Source of the DNA: Mycocentrospora acerina
Lineage: Eukaryota; Ascomycota; Dothideomycetes; Pleosporales
DNA: 64,000 nucleotides
NCBI GenBank assembly: GCA_022701365.1
Contig: JAKUHH010000013.1
Coordinates: forward strand, 62,001 to 126,000
Reading direction: 5' to 3'
Numbering within the stretch: the stretch's first letter is position 1; each line of letters begins with the position of its first letter. The notes beneath the pieces were generated by a model. The model ran no database searches. It had not been told where the DNA came from and was given only the letters and a program-made list of their open reading frames with translations. The position numbers and the translations under genes were made by a program. Below are positions 24,053-37,172 of the stretch, piece after piece.

Positions 24053-27000
24053 TCACTGCACACCACAGGATAGTTCCTTACCTACGATTGAACTTTCAGG
24101 ATCGTTTTGTACAAACTCGTTCTCATGAACACCGTCCCATTCATCCTCCTCATCCCGCATCTCATCAACAGTTTCTTTGATATGATGCGACGACATAGTC
24201 ACTCCGTTATCATCCAAGCGATGCGTAACAAAAAAGGCATGTCCTCTTTCCAGCGGACGGCCCTGACACACGTAGCCGATCGGCGTGTGCATGATGTCCT
24301 GACCTCTACGACGGAGACAAAGCCACTCAAGGAGGAAGTTGGTCATCGTCTTCGATGTTTTACTCTGAAGACTACTAATCTTGGCATTCTCAATGTACTC
24401 AATCAAGGGCGCATACTCGTCAAACTCCATGTACGATCTACCCGCAAAGATACCAATTTCAATCGTTAAATGATATGGAATAACGTGGCTGGAAGGCAGA
24501 GCCGGCAGTGCGTAGTACTTCAGGTTGCTAAAATGCAACATTTTCTTCGTAATAGGTGCGGAATAGGTAAGAATATGAACTTTAGTAAGAGAGCTGCGTA
24601 GTATGGGGATCAGGAGATCTGCTTCTTCAGCAATGACTATAATGGCTGTTGCGGTGATGGGGCTATACAAAATCCATTCAACAGGACGCTATCGAGAAGT
24701 CAGAGCTGTTTCTAATAGAAAAAAGTGTACTCACCAGAAAGTTATCAATCAAGCCGTGTTTGCCGGTTTTAATCGTTCTCATCAACTCTGCTGAAACAAA
24801 TAGTCTTGACCCTGCACCTTTGACAGCGTATTTCTGACCTATCGATGTACGTGATATAGCATCAAATATGTATTCATACCCCTCGGTGCCACGTAAAACG
24901 CCTGTACGTATAAAATCAAGGATGGTAGGGTGTAGACCAGGAAATAAGAGTGCCTTGTGACGTACTGGCCGTTGTACCTCACGCACTTCCTCAACTTGAA
25001 ACTCAACTTCGCGTTCCTGTTCCACCTCCTCCAGCGCAGAGGAATGAACAGAGCCAGAACTGTTGACGGCAACGCGACGTAGGGAGCTGAGCTTTTCCAT
25101 GAAAGTCTGAATCTGCGGGAACCTCATTTCAAGAATGGATGCATCCTGCGAGTTGACTGTATGGCTTCCGTATAGCTGTTGAAGCGTCAACTGCTCAGAA
25201 TGTTGAAGCACCTTGATATATGCGTCTCTTTCCCGGATATTGGAGAGAAAATCTGTATTTTCCCATTCTGCTGTTATCCTGTTACAAAAGTCGGTACCCT
25301 GAGCGATATATAGGTCCTGTAGCTGTTCGTTTGTGAGGCATGTTTGCTCCAGAAGCCAGCGCACGATATGAGACGAATTAATCCGGTCACCATCATTCAT
25401 TCCACAAATGTCAAGTATGGACTGGTGGGTCTCAGGAAAGGCAAAGAAGCACAGGGATTGGGTTGTTGCGAGTTGACGGAGGCGCATTGCAGCTAAGCAT
25501 CAAATTAGTACAGACTTTCAGTGTCGTAGACTCGCATAACTACCTTGAACTGTGTGGTCCTTAGTTTGACCAAGCGCCAGTGTAAGCGCTCCTCGAGCGT
25601 GTTGTGGTAGTTTCAAATCTATACCGCGTGTATGCGCTTCGTCGAGATACACGAGACATTTGTCCAAGTTATCGACAAACGAAGTGATAAGCAATGGTAC
25701 TGGAGCCTTTAATCCACGATACTGAACCATTGCTCGATTATCAGCATTAAAGAACACAGCAGCCACAGGTCCGGTGTCAATTTCTAGCCATGCCTTGACC
25801 AATGATTCATTGCCCATCTCAAGTATGCAGGCACCTGCATCTATAAGGATACGAATCTTCCTCTCTTTTAGCTGTTCGAGGAAGCCCCTTTCTGACAATC
25901 GATCACGTCCTCGAGCTGCAAGGCAATATTCTCGATTTCGATCTTGAAGCAGATAAGCGAGAACCTCTGCGTTGGTTTGGTGCAAACTCTGAAGATCATA
26001 TTGTCGAATAGTGAGAGGCAACATCATTTTGCTGTCATTGGTGCCGCTAAAACCCGTCGTCCTTGCTCCTGGGATTGCATCATCGCAAGAATTGATCCTG
26101 GCAAATAAGGGTAAATCCCAACCCGATGCCTGCAGTTTAGTTTCGAATTGCTTTGCATGCGAAGGGAAAACAAAGTGGTTCATGTAATGATCCAGCACGC
26201 TTATACTAGTTCGAAGGTGTTTCCAAAGCTCTGCAACTTGTCCCTGGTCATCGACATTGATCACATTCCAATGGCAAAAAGCTTCCGGAAGCGTATGGCA
26301 GCTGGTTATCCATCGATCGTACTCACTGGAGGGATCATGTGATGCTAAAACATGATGGAGAGCTTCACTGAACTGAGCCTGGTTCAGGCCGGAGTAGTAG
26401 AAGGCCAGGCATGTGAAAATAATGGCAGCATCGGGGTGACCGAACTCAGCTTGTGCAGAAGGTATACCCTTTGCCTCATAGGGTACCGCGATGGGGTCTC
26501 TGTCGAGATGCAAACCGTATTGTACATTCCATCGCTTTTTCAAGCAGAGAAGGAGAATACGGTTACGCAGTAGACGTCGAACAAGAAGTAACGTTTTAAA
26601 CGCCACAGTTTTGTCAGAGAAGGATGAAACTGCGACTTTGAATAGTTTTTTGTCAATTGTTGCTTCAGTAAGGAGTTTACGGATCATTTCGTATTGGCCA
26701 GGTGGTGAAGCGTCTGCAAAGCGAAGAAAAGCTGTCTTGCCGTTGCAGATCTCGTTGATAATTCGTTGGTGCAGACCCTCTTCCACGTCAGACTGAAGAA
26801 TGAAAATCATCGGGTATCCATGGTTTCGATCTATGATTTTAATGCTTGCCGGGAATCTGCGTTGGAGTTCTGGAACATGGTCTCTCACCAGCGATAGAAG
26901 CGACTGCACCACTTGCCAGCGGTATGGGTGTCCATCAATACTGCTTTGCTTGCCGTTTGGATAGATCAGCTGAGATTTCACTGCCAGTGAAACATCAGAC

Positions 27001-30000
27001 TCATCCAGTACGTCTCGACAGTTCGAATTAATCCATGACTGGAATATAGTCATCTCGCGTGCGAGTTTGGGTTGGGAGCTAGCGAGATGTTGAATACCAC
27101 TGAGCTTATAGGACAGAATATGCTCAGGCGCGTTGAGAATAACTCCACGACGTTCGAACATCTCTTGGTGTAGATTTGTGTACAGTTGAAGCTTTTCTGA
27201 ATTGAGCTTAGTACGGCGAGAGAAGGGAAGATGTCGAATCTCTCGACCTACTAAACCTCCCAACCGCGATTGAATCATTTGCGCTGTTGGCAAAAGCAAC
27301 GGCTTCGGTACGATGAGACGCGAGAGTTGTTCTCCGTTTCCGAGAATAGCCATTGCCATAGGAACAATGCAGGACGTTTTTCCTATCACACACATAAGTC
27401 AACTTCTCATATATGGTTATCACAGTATCGAATCACCTTTGCCCATATTCATCTGCAAGACAGTATTTTCCTGCGATTTCGGCGCGATGATCGCGTGCGC
27501 AACCTCAATTTGCTCTTTTCGGATCATTATATCACTGTCTACTTCCAACAGGAGCCAGTCAGGATATTTCATAGGATCCCAGTTCTCGTGACCGGGGTTT
27601 TCTAGTTCTTCTTGAAGTCGAGTCGTCTGTCCATGATGTAGCGCGTACTTGATACGTGCAAGTCGCTGCGACATTGTGACAAGCAAACCATGCGAGATAA
27701 TAGCTTCCTTAACAGCGCTCCCGAATTCATGGCTGTCACTCGAGCGAAGCTGCTCTAAGAGTGCCAAAGATGTGTTGCATGGCCAGATGTTCCCCATATC
27801 AAGCCATTGGAAGCGAACATCGTCAACTGACAAAGCGTTGCGAATTTGAGTGAAACTATTCTGGATCGTGATACGTGATTCTTGCATGATCTGCGCAACA
27901 ACAGTGATGTTTGGTATAGTATTTGGCCGTATTGTCTGACTGTTGTTGTTTTCAAGGGCTACAAGACTCGTTTCTAGATCGCGACCATAATGTCGACGTA
28001 GAGAATTAGAAGACAGAGTAAAAAAAGAGAGAATCTCCCGTAGTTCAGACATCTCCTTTGAAGGTCTTCTTACGCTTGACCAGTACTTAGGGAGAGAGGG
28101 TGACTGACCGAGGCTTAAGTGAGCTGAGAGCTTACACTGGAGAGGTTCTACAGGGATTTCAACTGATTTTGTGATCAGGTCTTTTGACAAGGTTGGAATG
28201 ACGGATTCGCGAATGGGGCCGTAGAAAGACATTTGTGTGCGGCCCCATGCTTTCGGTATAGACATATCTTCTGATCCTTGGAACTGAGCCAGAATGTTCT
28301 CAACTTCTATCACATATGCTGACAGTGCCAGATTTTCATGCAAGCGATTCCACTCTGGAAGCACTCGCTCTACTGCAAGTCCTGTGTCAATGAATTTTGA
28401 CTCAAACCCGTCTAAGAAGAGTTCCTCGTTCGGCCATTGACACATGAAGTGCTTTGCTAGCCGCTTTCCTTCGGACTCACAAGTCTTCTGATGTTCTTCT
28501 TGAGCCTCATCTATTCTGTGCCTTCGTTTCTCAGGCAAATCTACGGAAATTTTTTGAAAGATAGATTGGACAGTTGGAAGATCATTTCGCTTGAAGTGAC
28601 TGAAGGAGGCGCACAAAGGTGGTTTCAATAATTTCAATGCTGAAAGTGATCCAAAGGCTGCCAGAATTTTAAGGGCATCAGGATCGGTCGCAGGATTTAT
28701 TGACATTATGCCTAATCGAAATATGGCTCCGTACGAGTTTTCTGGACCTGAGTCGCGGAAGGTGTTGACGAGATTTCCCCATTGCTCCTCGATTGGTCTA
28801 TCGGTTAAATCACTCAGAGTTGCAGAAAAATTCCTGGAGATCTCACTAAAACCGCCGATTAACAGCCAGCTTTGCATAATACTGGAAAGTTTTCGAGTAG
28901 TTTGGATACGAAACGGTTGGATCTGGAACAGCTTGGCAATACTATAGACTCTCTGCGCTTGTGATGAGCCGGCCTGCTGACCCCGGGACTTGTATACCTG
29001 AAGCTTGTCGCTCTGATGGTCTGTGCTCAGAACATTGCATTCGTAAAGACAACGCTGCGTGATACCCCGCGTGCGAAGGTGTGTCGGTAAGTACGTGTTG
29101 ACAATGAGATCATCCTTATTTTCAAGAGAGAAGACCCGGAGTCGTTCTGAGTTGTCGAAGATGTTTTGCACAACGCCCTCGAACGCATCGTGTTGGATAG
29201 TCGCTGTCAGATTGGAGTTCCAGAGAACACTTTGCAACGAATTCTTGTTTTTGGGATAGTAAACTCTTTCAGGGCTAAGTTCAGAGATTCTTTTTAGAAT
29301 AGTTATGGGTAAGTCTCCCAGTGGTGCCCATGGTTGACATGAACCTGATTGCAGGATGTGCAAAGCTTCCTCAGTGCCCGTACGTCTCAACAGAGGGTCA
29401 GGTATTACAAAAGACGTAAATGCATGGAACTGTGCCTTTGCATAAAGGAGTCGCGGCTCGGCAGGACACGACAATCGACCAAGCAAATCATCGATTCCGA
29501 ATCTGGCATACTCCGTGCCGCCAGCTGCCCGGACGGCAACGTGCATTCCGCGACGAATGGAAGAAACGGCACCCCATGGAGCAATGATGCTTCGACGTTT
29601 GCTATCTGCAACATTGCGGAGAACAATCTTGCTCTCAAACCCATATAAGGTACCGGCGTCCTGATCAGGATCAATCTCTTCTCCTAATTCTCGACATTGG
29701 AGAAGGCCCTTTTTATTAACAAAGAAAGATAGTTCCAGGTGGCGTAGTTCAACAGACAACTTTCCATCTCTGTGTACAGGTTGAAAAACTGTGATCTTAT
29801 GTGAGTCTTCGAAATGACGGAATATGTCAGAAACCTGCTTAGACAGTGTAGAATTCGGGCCAACCAAAAGTGTACGATTACTCCGATACCCCCGTCGGTT
29901 TGCAATATCGATGATCCAGTCATTCGCTCTCGTCTTCCAAAGAACAGGTTTGCGTCGAATCTCAATACACTTTGTGTCCAAGTTTAGCCATTGCACACAA

Positions 30001-33000
30001 TTTGAAATAAGGCCATGAGGAAGGTCAACCGTACTAGGTCCGACAAAGAGGCGTGACGGGATGTATTCCAGAAGGCCATCCCAGCTACTAGCGCGAACAA
30101 TGGTCTTCCCATCACGAATTCCAAAGTGAATTTCGTGAGTGTTTTTTTGCATCGCCATGACATAAGACATGTCAAACTCGGCCGACGGAAATGTCAGAAG
30201 AGGGTGGTTGCCAAACAGCTTTTTTACATCGTCCGACTCTCGAATATCACGCGGCAATCTTCCTAAAGGTTTTCCATCGACAAGCAAGTGTCCTTCAACA
30301 AAATTGTAATGAATCACCTGTTGGTATGATGAAAATTTCGTTGAAGATTTCATGGTTGACACCACCCACCGCTCATGTGGGGAATTTAAATTCTGCCATG
30401 TTGAAAATATTTTTGCAGCAGATCCAGCTGAATCTGACCAGCACAAATTTATGGCCGTATTAAGGCTTCGTGAAGAAGCTTTGGTCGATCGTAGCAATAG
30501 AGGTTGAAGATGGTATGCCATCTTCGTATCTCTGATCAACATACGCTTTAGGATCGGCGATAGCTTTGCCAAATCGACCAGTAGATTCTCTTGAAGAGCA
30601 ACGGAGGCTTGGAAAAAGGTTGACAGATCGTCTTGCATAATGTTAAGCTCTTTCCCTATGAAGCTTGAAAATGTCCGCCGGCAAAGTAGAGCGGCCCAGA
30701 ATCCATATCTTGCAGTCGACTTCGCTATGGATGATTCAACAGCACTCCTCACATCTGCTCTGAGACAAGTTACCCAATTCAAAGTGATATTGCGTGCCAT
30801 GGTTAGGAGACATTCAGCCAGCGTTTTAGGAGAGGCTAACATAAACAGGCGCAGGCTGAGCGTGATAAGAATTTCCATACAGTGAACCTCGCGCCAATTC
30901 ATTGCGATATAACGAAGACGGTCCCCGATTCGTTCAGTCAAGCGATCACAGAAAGACGTATCTTTAAAAAATTTATGAACGTCACGAAAGTGGTCCTTCT
31001 CACAGTTCGCTGGCCCAGCCTGTATAGCGAGGTGATTGAACATAAGCATGGTGTCTTCAGTGCTGAAATTTACATCGGACGCGCCAAGTTCTACTAACAC
31101 GGTAAACCATCGACGAGTTTTGCCGGAGAGTAAACGTTGATAGGCTGTAAATTCGTGTACCGACATAGTAGATGGACACTCTGTCTCAGAAGCGACGATC
31201 TCGTACGAGGTTGACCCTCGTATTTCAGTGGGCGGGTGTAGTTTTGCTGGCATCACTGAATTACGAAGTCCTTGCGGAACATGGACTCCACACAGATGCT
31301 CAAATGTCAACGGTTTATCGTAATCTTTGACCCATGTGTTCGAGGTCATGTCAAAGAATGAAAAATTCAATCCATTTGGAAACAGAACATCAGATTTTGA
31401 GGCTCTCATTCTTCTTTTAGCAACCTTATAATGATTTCCTCGAAACTACTTTGATGATGATGAAGCAATGCTAATGCCGGTAATAATTTTCTGCCCTTAC
31501 GAAATTAATGGCTCATAGTCTTTTAATTGCTTCGCCGGGGATTGCGGCGTAGGTTTGACAGGATAGGCTAACCCGAAAATTTTCCACGTCGCATTGCGAT
31601 ATGCAATCATGACACTTGGTATGCTTAACTCGAAGACGGTAGCTGCCTCTACAGGCTTTTCTTTCGAGAGAAAATCTTCATGAGCGTAGATCTTCATGCG
31701 ATTTCGAGTTCGCCAGTGTCAGCATTTGGTACATCCTCGCACGTCTCGTGAGCCATCGCGCTTAAATTTGCATATACATGTGCCGCTGGAGATATCCAAG
31801 GAGTAGGCGTCATATTGCTGCCACCATTTCTCCAGTTCATCTCTCTTTCCTTGTCGTGCATTCTGCGATGCCTTTTGTATCTGTTGACGAAGTTTTTGCA
31901 TTGCCAAGGATTGTTCAACATACATTACTGTGAAGCTTTCGTTGTCAGGCTCAGAAAATATTGTCGTTTGATGCCTACAACAATGGCGCCTTTCTTGAAG
32001 ATGCTTCTGAATATCAGAAAGCCTCTGCATTTCTAAGACTGTCGGTAGTTGTAAAGAGTCCAAAAGTTCTGGGAAGAATATCGGGTGATATTCACGAAGT
32101 AAAGGAAAAATTGTGACCATGAGCTTATCCATCTGTACCCAAAGTGTGAAAAGATTCAAGATGAAGATAGAATTCTGTTCTGGGTCCGAGTTGTAAGCCA
32201 TTGCGACAGAATGAAACAGATTGAATATTGCCTCAGACAACTTTGTGCAATGTACTTGTGGAGTCATAGACTCGGTTACAGGTGGCTCCTGTCGTCTCTC
32301 GATTTTTTCTTCTAGTTCCGATAGCTGATAATACATATCTGTAAACCTTTCAACTTGCTTAATGCTACTGTCACACAGACGCGGAAGACACAATGACGGC
32401 TGGCTCTGCTTTTGAGTACGCGGTAGATCCAGCACACTTTGAATGTACTCTCCGCTATTAGGGAGGGAGAGGCAGAGTGCTTGTTGGTTGGCCCGGCTTG
32501 CAAGTACGGGAATGGGTCGTGAAGTCTCTCGCTTGAACTTTTCCCACGCTAGTTTTACTACATTAGTCGCACGAGTGATACTTTCCTTGAGAAAGGGTCT
32601 AGTCACATCAAAAAGATGCTCGTATGCAGCAGGAGAAATATTCCTCTCCTGCTCAAGCTTTGCAAGACGACGACATAGCTTGCCTCGTAGCGTCGTCGTA
32701 AACTCAGGTGCCAGTTGACCAGGACATTCGTCCAAGAGTTCAGCGAGCAAAACTGTAATAAGAAACTTGTAGCAGGCTCTACCAGCACTGTTCCCAAGAG
32801 ATTTCTGTAGTTGACGCTGGATGGAAACGCGAAGTACGAGCCAGAGAGGCAATCTCCGCCACGGAAATTCTGCAGCTTCGATATTCGCATCATCGCGCAC
32901 TCGCTTCCTCAACTGTGGGATGCTGCCGTCGACCCGGGAGCCGATGGATTCAATCAAGGGTATGAGAAGGTGTGTCACGAGTGCCGGACTCGCTGTATCA

Positions 33001-33635
33001 CGCGACTCAACAATTGAAGTATTTGCTTTCTTCGTATGAGGCTGAAAGCACTTCAAGGATTCCATGCTACCCTTCTCTAAGAAGTCGGTCAAAGCCCTCT
33101 GAAATGAAAGCTCCTGAACATTATCAAGAGTCATCTGTGCCGCGCAATCGGGAAAGTCCCAAATAAATGCACTCTCGGTTGCGAGTATATCGGCAGAGGG
33201 CGGTGACGTCTCGAACGCCTCGAAGATAACGACATCTACGTTTTTGCTGATTGTCGTCAGTCCGAGAATACGCATCTCTCAGTCAGCTTTGGGCTATTTT
33301 TGTTACCTGACATTATATTGAACAATCAAAGCGGCATTTTGCTCAGCAAGGTAAAGGAGAAGAGGCCGCTTTTGATGAATTTGTTGGAACTCGGTAATAA
33401 GGGATTGCTTGTCGAGATGACCCCTCTCATGGAGAGACCCGAAGTGTCGAAGGAACTGGCGAATTGTGTACCACGCAGACGCCTGTTGCTGGCCCGCGAG
33501 CCTTTCTATGGTGCTTGTGGCATGAAGGAGTCGGTCGATCACGTCCTCGCCGGTACGCTGAAGGTTCACATCCTGTTTGCCAGGAATTTTTGGTGGTAAT
33601 ACAAAATGATTGAAAACCTCCTGATAAGAGGCCAT
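24053..33635 (-). pseudogene. DUF3638/DUF3645 giant protein, near full length, with in-frame stops (copy 2)
   Basis: Five exons (33635-33307, 33246-27437, 27382-25544, 25492-24735, 24688-24053) sum to 9372 nt, exactly 3124 codons. The N-terminal part (about 640 aa) ends in a Cys-containing motif (GTCICKF, GCTKC). It is followed by the domain shared with copy 1: MGKGKTSC near residue 2047, LDESDVSLA near 2175, GFSGTND near 2495, YLDEAHTRGIDLKLP near 2635, QAAMRLRQLA near 2662, HSSALEEVEQEREVEF near 2800, and an acidic C-terminus. In-frame stops are TGA 31719-31721, TAA 31497-31499 and TAG 31446-31448. The last two could instead fall in an 87-nt intron (31500-31414, GTAAGG donor, poor acceptor), but the translated stretch still resembles the family (GNHYKV). 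The TGA has no good intron explanation. The gene may be recently dead or split. Biochemical role unknown; the motifs suggest an NTP-driven motor. Confidence 0.8.
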
Positions 33636-34692
33636 GTCAAAGTTTTATAAGATGGTTAAAAGATACTGTGTTCGTCAAAGGAAGACTTTCAATTGCATAG
33701 GCTCAGGATCTGGCGACAGAAGCTTAAAGAATCAATATTTACACGTTAGATGTTCACTTGTAGTTTTGATTGAAAATTATAGTAGATACAGAACATCAGA
33801 TCTATGGTATACCTTCAAGGGATATAACATCGTGGCCGTTCATGTGAAGCAAATAAACAAATTCAGATAAGCTACAATGTCGACGATATGCAATGTCGAA
33901 AATGGGCTATTGGATTTTAAAAGGAATTAAACACATAGCACATGAGTGTTTTGAAAGGGTCTGAATATTACTAAAGGATAAATAAATACCCCAATGGTAT
34001 CAGGAAATTCATTACCAGATGGCCCTAAGTCTTGGGTTTCAATTCTTTTCTAGTTGAAATTTTCTTCAAGAAACATAGAAGTAGCTAAGAAACATTGAAC
34101 TTCTCATAGTAAGAGAAAATCGGTAATTTGAAAGCGTTCCCTGAATTGTCTTTAGTTCTTTGTGACTTAACGTTTAGTTAATATAGTGGATTTTGCGTTT
34201 ATTACATCAACACCGTTAAAAATTTAAATTTCATTCAATTTTAAAAACCAATCAAGTTATTGCTGCAGTCATCATTGTCGTCACGTTTGCATCATAGCAT
34301 ACTAGATAGCTTGAGAAGCTCGTATTGGCTAACATTCTATGAAAAATTGCGCTAGGACTGTCCTAGAACTTACATCGCAGAGAAAACGTAATCTACTGAG
34401 TTGTATTAGCTTCAACTGCGCGACAATAAACTTTCTTTTGGTTGGCCTGTGCAACGTCAACACGAATTGAGTAACCGAATTGACGCTCAATATAACTTTC
34501 TACACGATTCCACATGTGAGAAATAGATTGGAACGGCATCATCTCAGAGTCGCAAACATTCTGCATAATATAAGTTATCTGATAATTGATTCTCCTCCCA
34601 AAATTACATCTCTGATTCAAATATCAAAAACTCTCAGCATCGTGTACACGCTATAATCCATCTTTTTCAAAAGTCCCCGGCAAATTGCACGC
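33636..34692. other. AT-rich intergenic region
   Basis: Upstream region of the giant minus-strand gene. It holds a weak minus-strand ORF (34393-34620) that could be the last exon of a small secreted protein, but no start or signal peptide can be assigned. Confidence 0.3.
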
Positions 34693-34946
34693 ATGACACC
34701 CTCATCTTACTTCATCGCAACAGCTGTATGCTTGGTTTTCATTCACCCAGCTTCAGCAGGTCCGATCGCTTATGGAATTTGCCAAGCGGGTTGCTCGGCC
34801 GTAGTAATGGCGTGCTATTCTGCAGCTGGGTTCACATGGGGGCTACTCTAGGCGCCTCTGCTCCTGCAACGATTCTTGCTTGTAATACTGCTTTTGGGAC
34901 TTGCCAGGCCGCATGTGCCGCTGTGGCTTTGGCTCCAACGCCGTAG
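34693..34946 (+). pseudogene. small Cys-rich secreted protein, frameshifted (zygote-specific class V-like)
   Basis: The ATG at 34693 opens a signal peptide (FIATAVCLVFIHPASA), then AYGICQAGCSAVVMACYSAA. After a run of five G (34838-34842) the frame changes by one base and continues as ASAPATILACNTAFGTCQAA, ending CAAVALAPTP at 34946. Together the two halves match the small fungal secreted family usually labelled 'zygote-specific class V copy B-like' (pattern GxCQxGC, ACY.AAG, ATILACN...GTC...C, PTP end). One missing G in the homopolymer would explain the break. This is either a real frameshift or a sequencing error. The function of the family is unknown. Confidence 0.65.
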
Positions 34947-36686
34947 TCGGTATATTGAAATCACCCGCTTGGGGTACACAGATTAACCAGGAAAGGTTTT
35001 CTCTTGCATAAAAATGTCGTCAATAATTTTCGGAGTCCACAATATCGATATGAACCCACGATTCTTTTTCCTCTTTAATCTTGACAAAAATGGTTAAAAC
35101 CCGCTTTGGATGATTATTATGACGTAAGTGATAAACTAAAGAAAGACTTCCATAGTGAGACTACCCAGAAAGTAGTGACTATATTTTGCTATTAAAAACA
35201 ATCTTAACAATTTTCAAATCACAATAATTCAGATAAAAAAATTGGTCGATTCGTTTCATGCGAAACTATATTCGATACCAGACAAGCCGTTTTAGTTCCT
35301 GTCTGCCTAATTAATGTTCCTGAGGTAGAACTGAAAATGTGACGCCAAAGACGAAGATGAGCTTTAAAAGTGTTATAAGACAGATTTGAATTAGATTGTG
35401 AAAGTTATCATTTAAAAGTAATCTTCTCTGCTTTATGATGAGCACTTCTCGTACAGTCTTCGTCGTAATAACGGTTGCCAAATTAGAACAGAAAAGCTGT
35501 ACGCACTTCAAGTTCACATTGATTCATAATCGTTGGATCAACATTAAAAAGAATTGTCTCTTTTATTTTTTCCTTCAAGCAATCTCTTCTAAGAGCAAAT
35601 CTCCAGTGTAGCTGCTCGTCAAGAATCTCAATATTTGCGTGATGATAAAGATTTCTGCAGTTCCTAGGTTTATGCGACAACATACATCCAACCCCACTAA
35701 AGATCAAATTCTCGAACAGTTGAGCGAATACTAAAGTAAGTGTGAAAGAGTTTGTTCAAGCAAAATTGCTTAAGTAGTCACTCAAGTTCATGTAAATTCT
35801 GAATCCAGATAGGAAACATTTGGATAAAACACGTTGATAGATTTAATTTTCATCTGGTTAGAACAATTTTGAAATCTTTGCTGAAAGAAGTCATCAATCA
35901 CACCCATGATGAACATAATGCTTTGCAGTAATATTCATTTGACCTCAGTCCATTTTTCCGCATCTAGACTTGGTAGCTTGTGTGTTGTAACCAACAATGG
36001 CGTAGAATCACCTGTAATTACATGAACACCTAGCGTATATAGAGTGTACTTTTTCTAAGTTCCCATTAGCAAAAGTTCCCATTCAATTGTTTACTTAAAC
36101 CACCTAGCACAAGCTGTACGAAAAGGCTAGATTTAGTTTTTTATTTACATTTTAGAAAATGCCAGCAGTACAGGCTGCAAGTTTTTTTTTCGTCTGAATT
36201 GGTTTACAGGCATCAAATTGTGACAGACTAAATTATGATTATCAAAACGTCATATGTAAACCTACTCATAGAGGCTAATTTAATATTATAGAAAAATTTG
36301 AGTTATAATAACAGCCTGAATGGTTTCAGATATAATCATTTAAATGTTAAATGTGTGATTAAATTTCCAAAGTTTGCCTTCTCATATCCTTAAAAGCAAG
36401 TTCAAACCCTTTTTTTCAATCAACTTAATTTGCATCCTTAAGTTCATGAGGTTCTGATCCAAGCTATTTATCTTTTGATGACTATATGTAACATCTTCAA
36501 TATCATTGTCCCTTGCCCCTTTTCATTCTTTCTGGTCACCATGATCAAGTCGTTGAATATGGCATTGGAATGGTCCATCTGAGTAGCGAAATATAAGTTA
36601 CTAGGCTTGAGAAATTATAGTGATCTTGAGTATCAGATTAAAATCTTATGTTAGGCCCTTGTTGAAATTCGTGCGATTTTCTTAGA
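34947..36686. other. AT-rich intergenic region
   Basis: No supported gene. Two overlapping minus-strand ORFs around 35311-35707 lie in different frames and could be a decayed gene, but no family is recognisable. Confidence 0.35.
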
Positions 36687-37172
36687 TTACTTGATACTTT
36701 GGCCTTGTTTCGATTGGCTGCAGTGACCATCCTTACATCCTTCGCATAAATCAATTCGATGTGGGCTTCTGCTTTTACCGGAGTAAATCTGCTGTTCCAT
36801 TTCAATGCCACTCCACTTCTTGAGACGGTATGCCACTCTGTCCGCATATGAATTATCTAGACGTGGTTTGCTGAGGCTATTGCAACTGTTGCAGCGTTGA
36901 TGATATACCCTTGCGTTATAGGACGATCCAGGGTACATTCGTATGAATATAGCGATCCTTTTGCTTGACCATCCAGTCGACATACATCTTCGATTGTGAC
37001 AAATGAATCGACCCATTATTGTAGTGTCGTAGGTTTTCATGCAACTTTCTGTCTCATCGTTGACAAAATAATCGAAGTGCAAACCATCATCATTGAGTAA
37101 TTTTGCGACATCATCGTGCAACGAAGGATACATCGACCACTCTCGAATTGGCTTTGATTTACTTGGCGACAT
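36687..37172 (-). CDS. zinc-binding 3CxxC-domain protein, 161 aa
   Basis: A single exon from the ATG at 37172. An N-terminal helical part (LHDDVAKLLNDDGLHFDYF) leads into the 3CxxC zinc-binding domain: GRFICHNRRCMSTGWSSKRI (residues about 54-73), a strand with the Y..RVYHQRCNSC pattern (about 86-97), PRLDNSYADRVAYRLKKW (about 103-120), and a final CEGCKDGHC (about 143-151). The three Cys pairs and the conserved W, Y and ERVAYRLKKW-like motif define the family, which also occurs in animal receptor-transporting proteins. In fungi it is a small nucleus/cytosol-type protein of unknown role. It is intact and the only clear gene in an AT-rich stretch. Confidence 0.8.
   Translation of the reverse strand: MSPSKSKPIREWSMYPSLHDDVAKLLNDDGLHFDYFVNDETESCMKTYDTTIMGRFICHNRRCMSTGWSSKRIAIFIRMYPGSSYNARVYHQRCNSCNSLSKPRLDNSYADRVAYRLKKWSGIEMEQQIYSGKSRSPHRIDLCEGCKDGHCSQSKQGQSIK

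Noticed and set aside
31414..31500. 87-nt intron in DUF3638 copy 2 as the only explanation for two stops.
   Set aside because: Kept only as an alternative: the acceptor lacks a pyrimidine tract, and the translated sequence still resembles the family.
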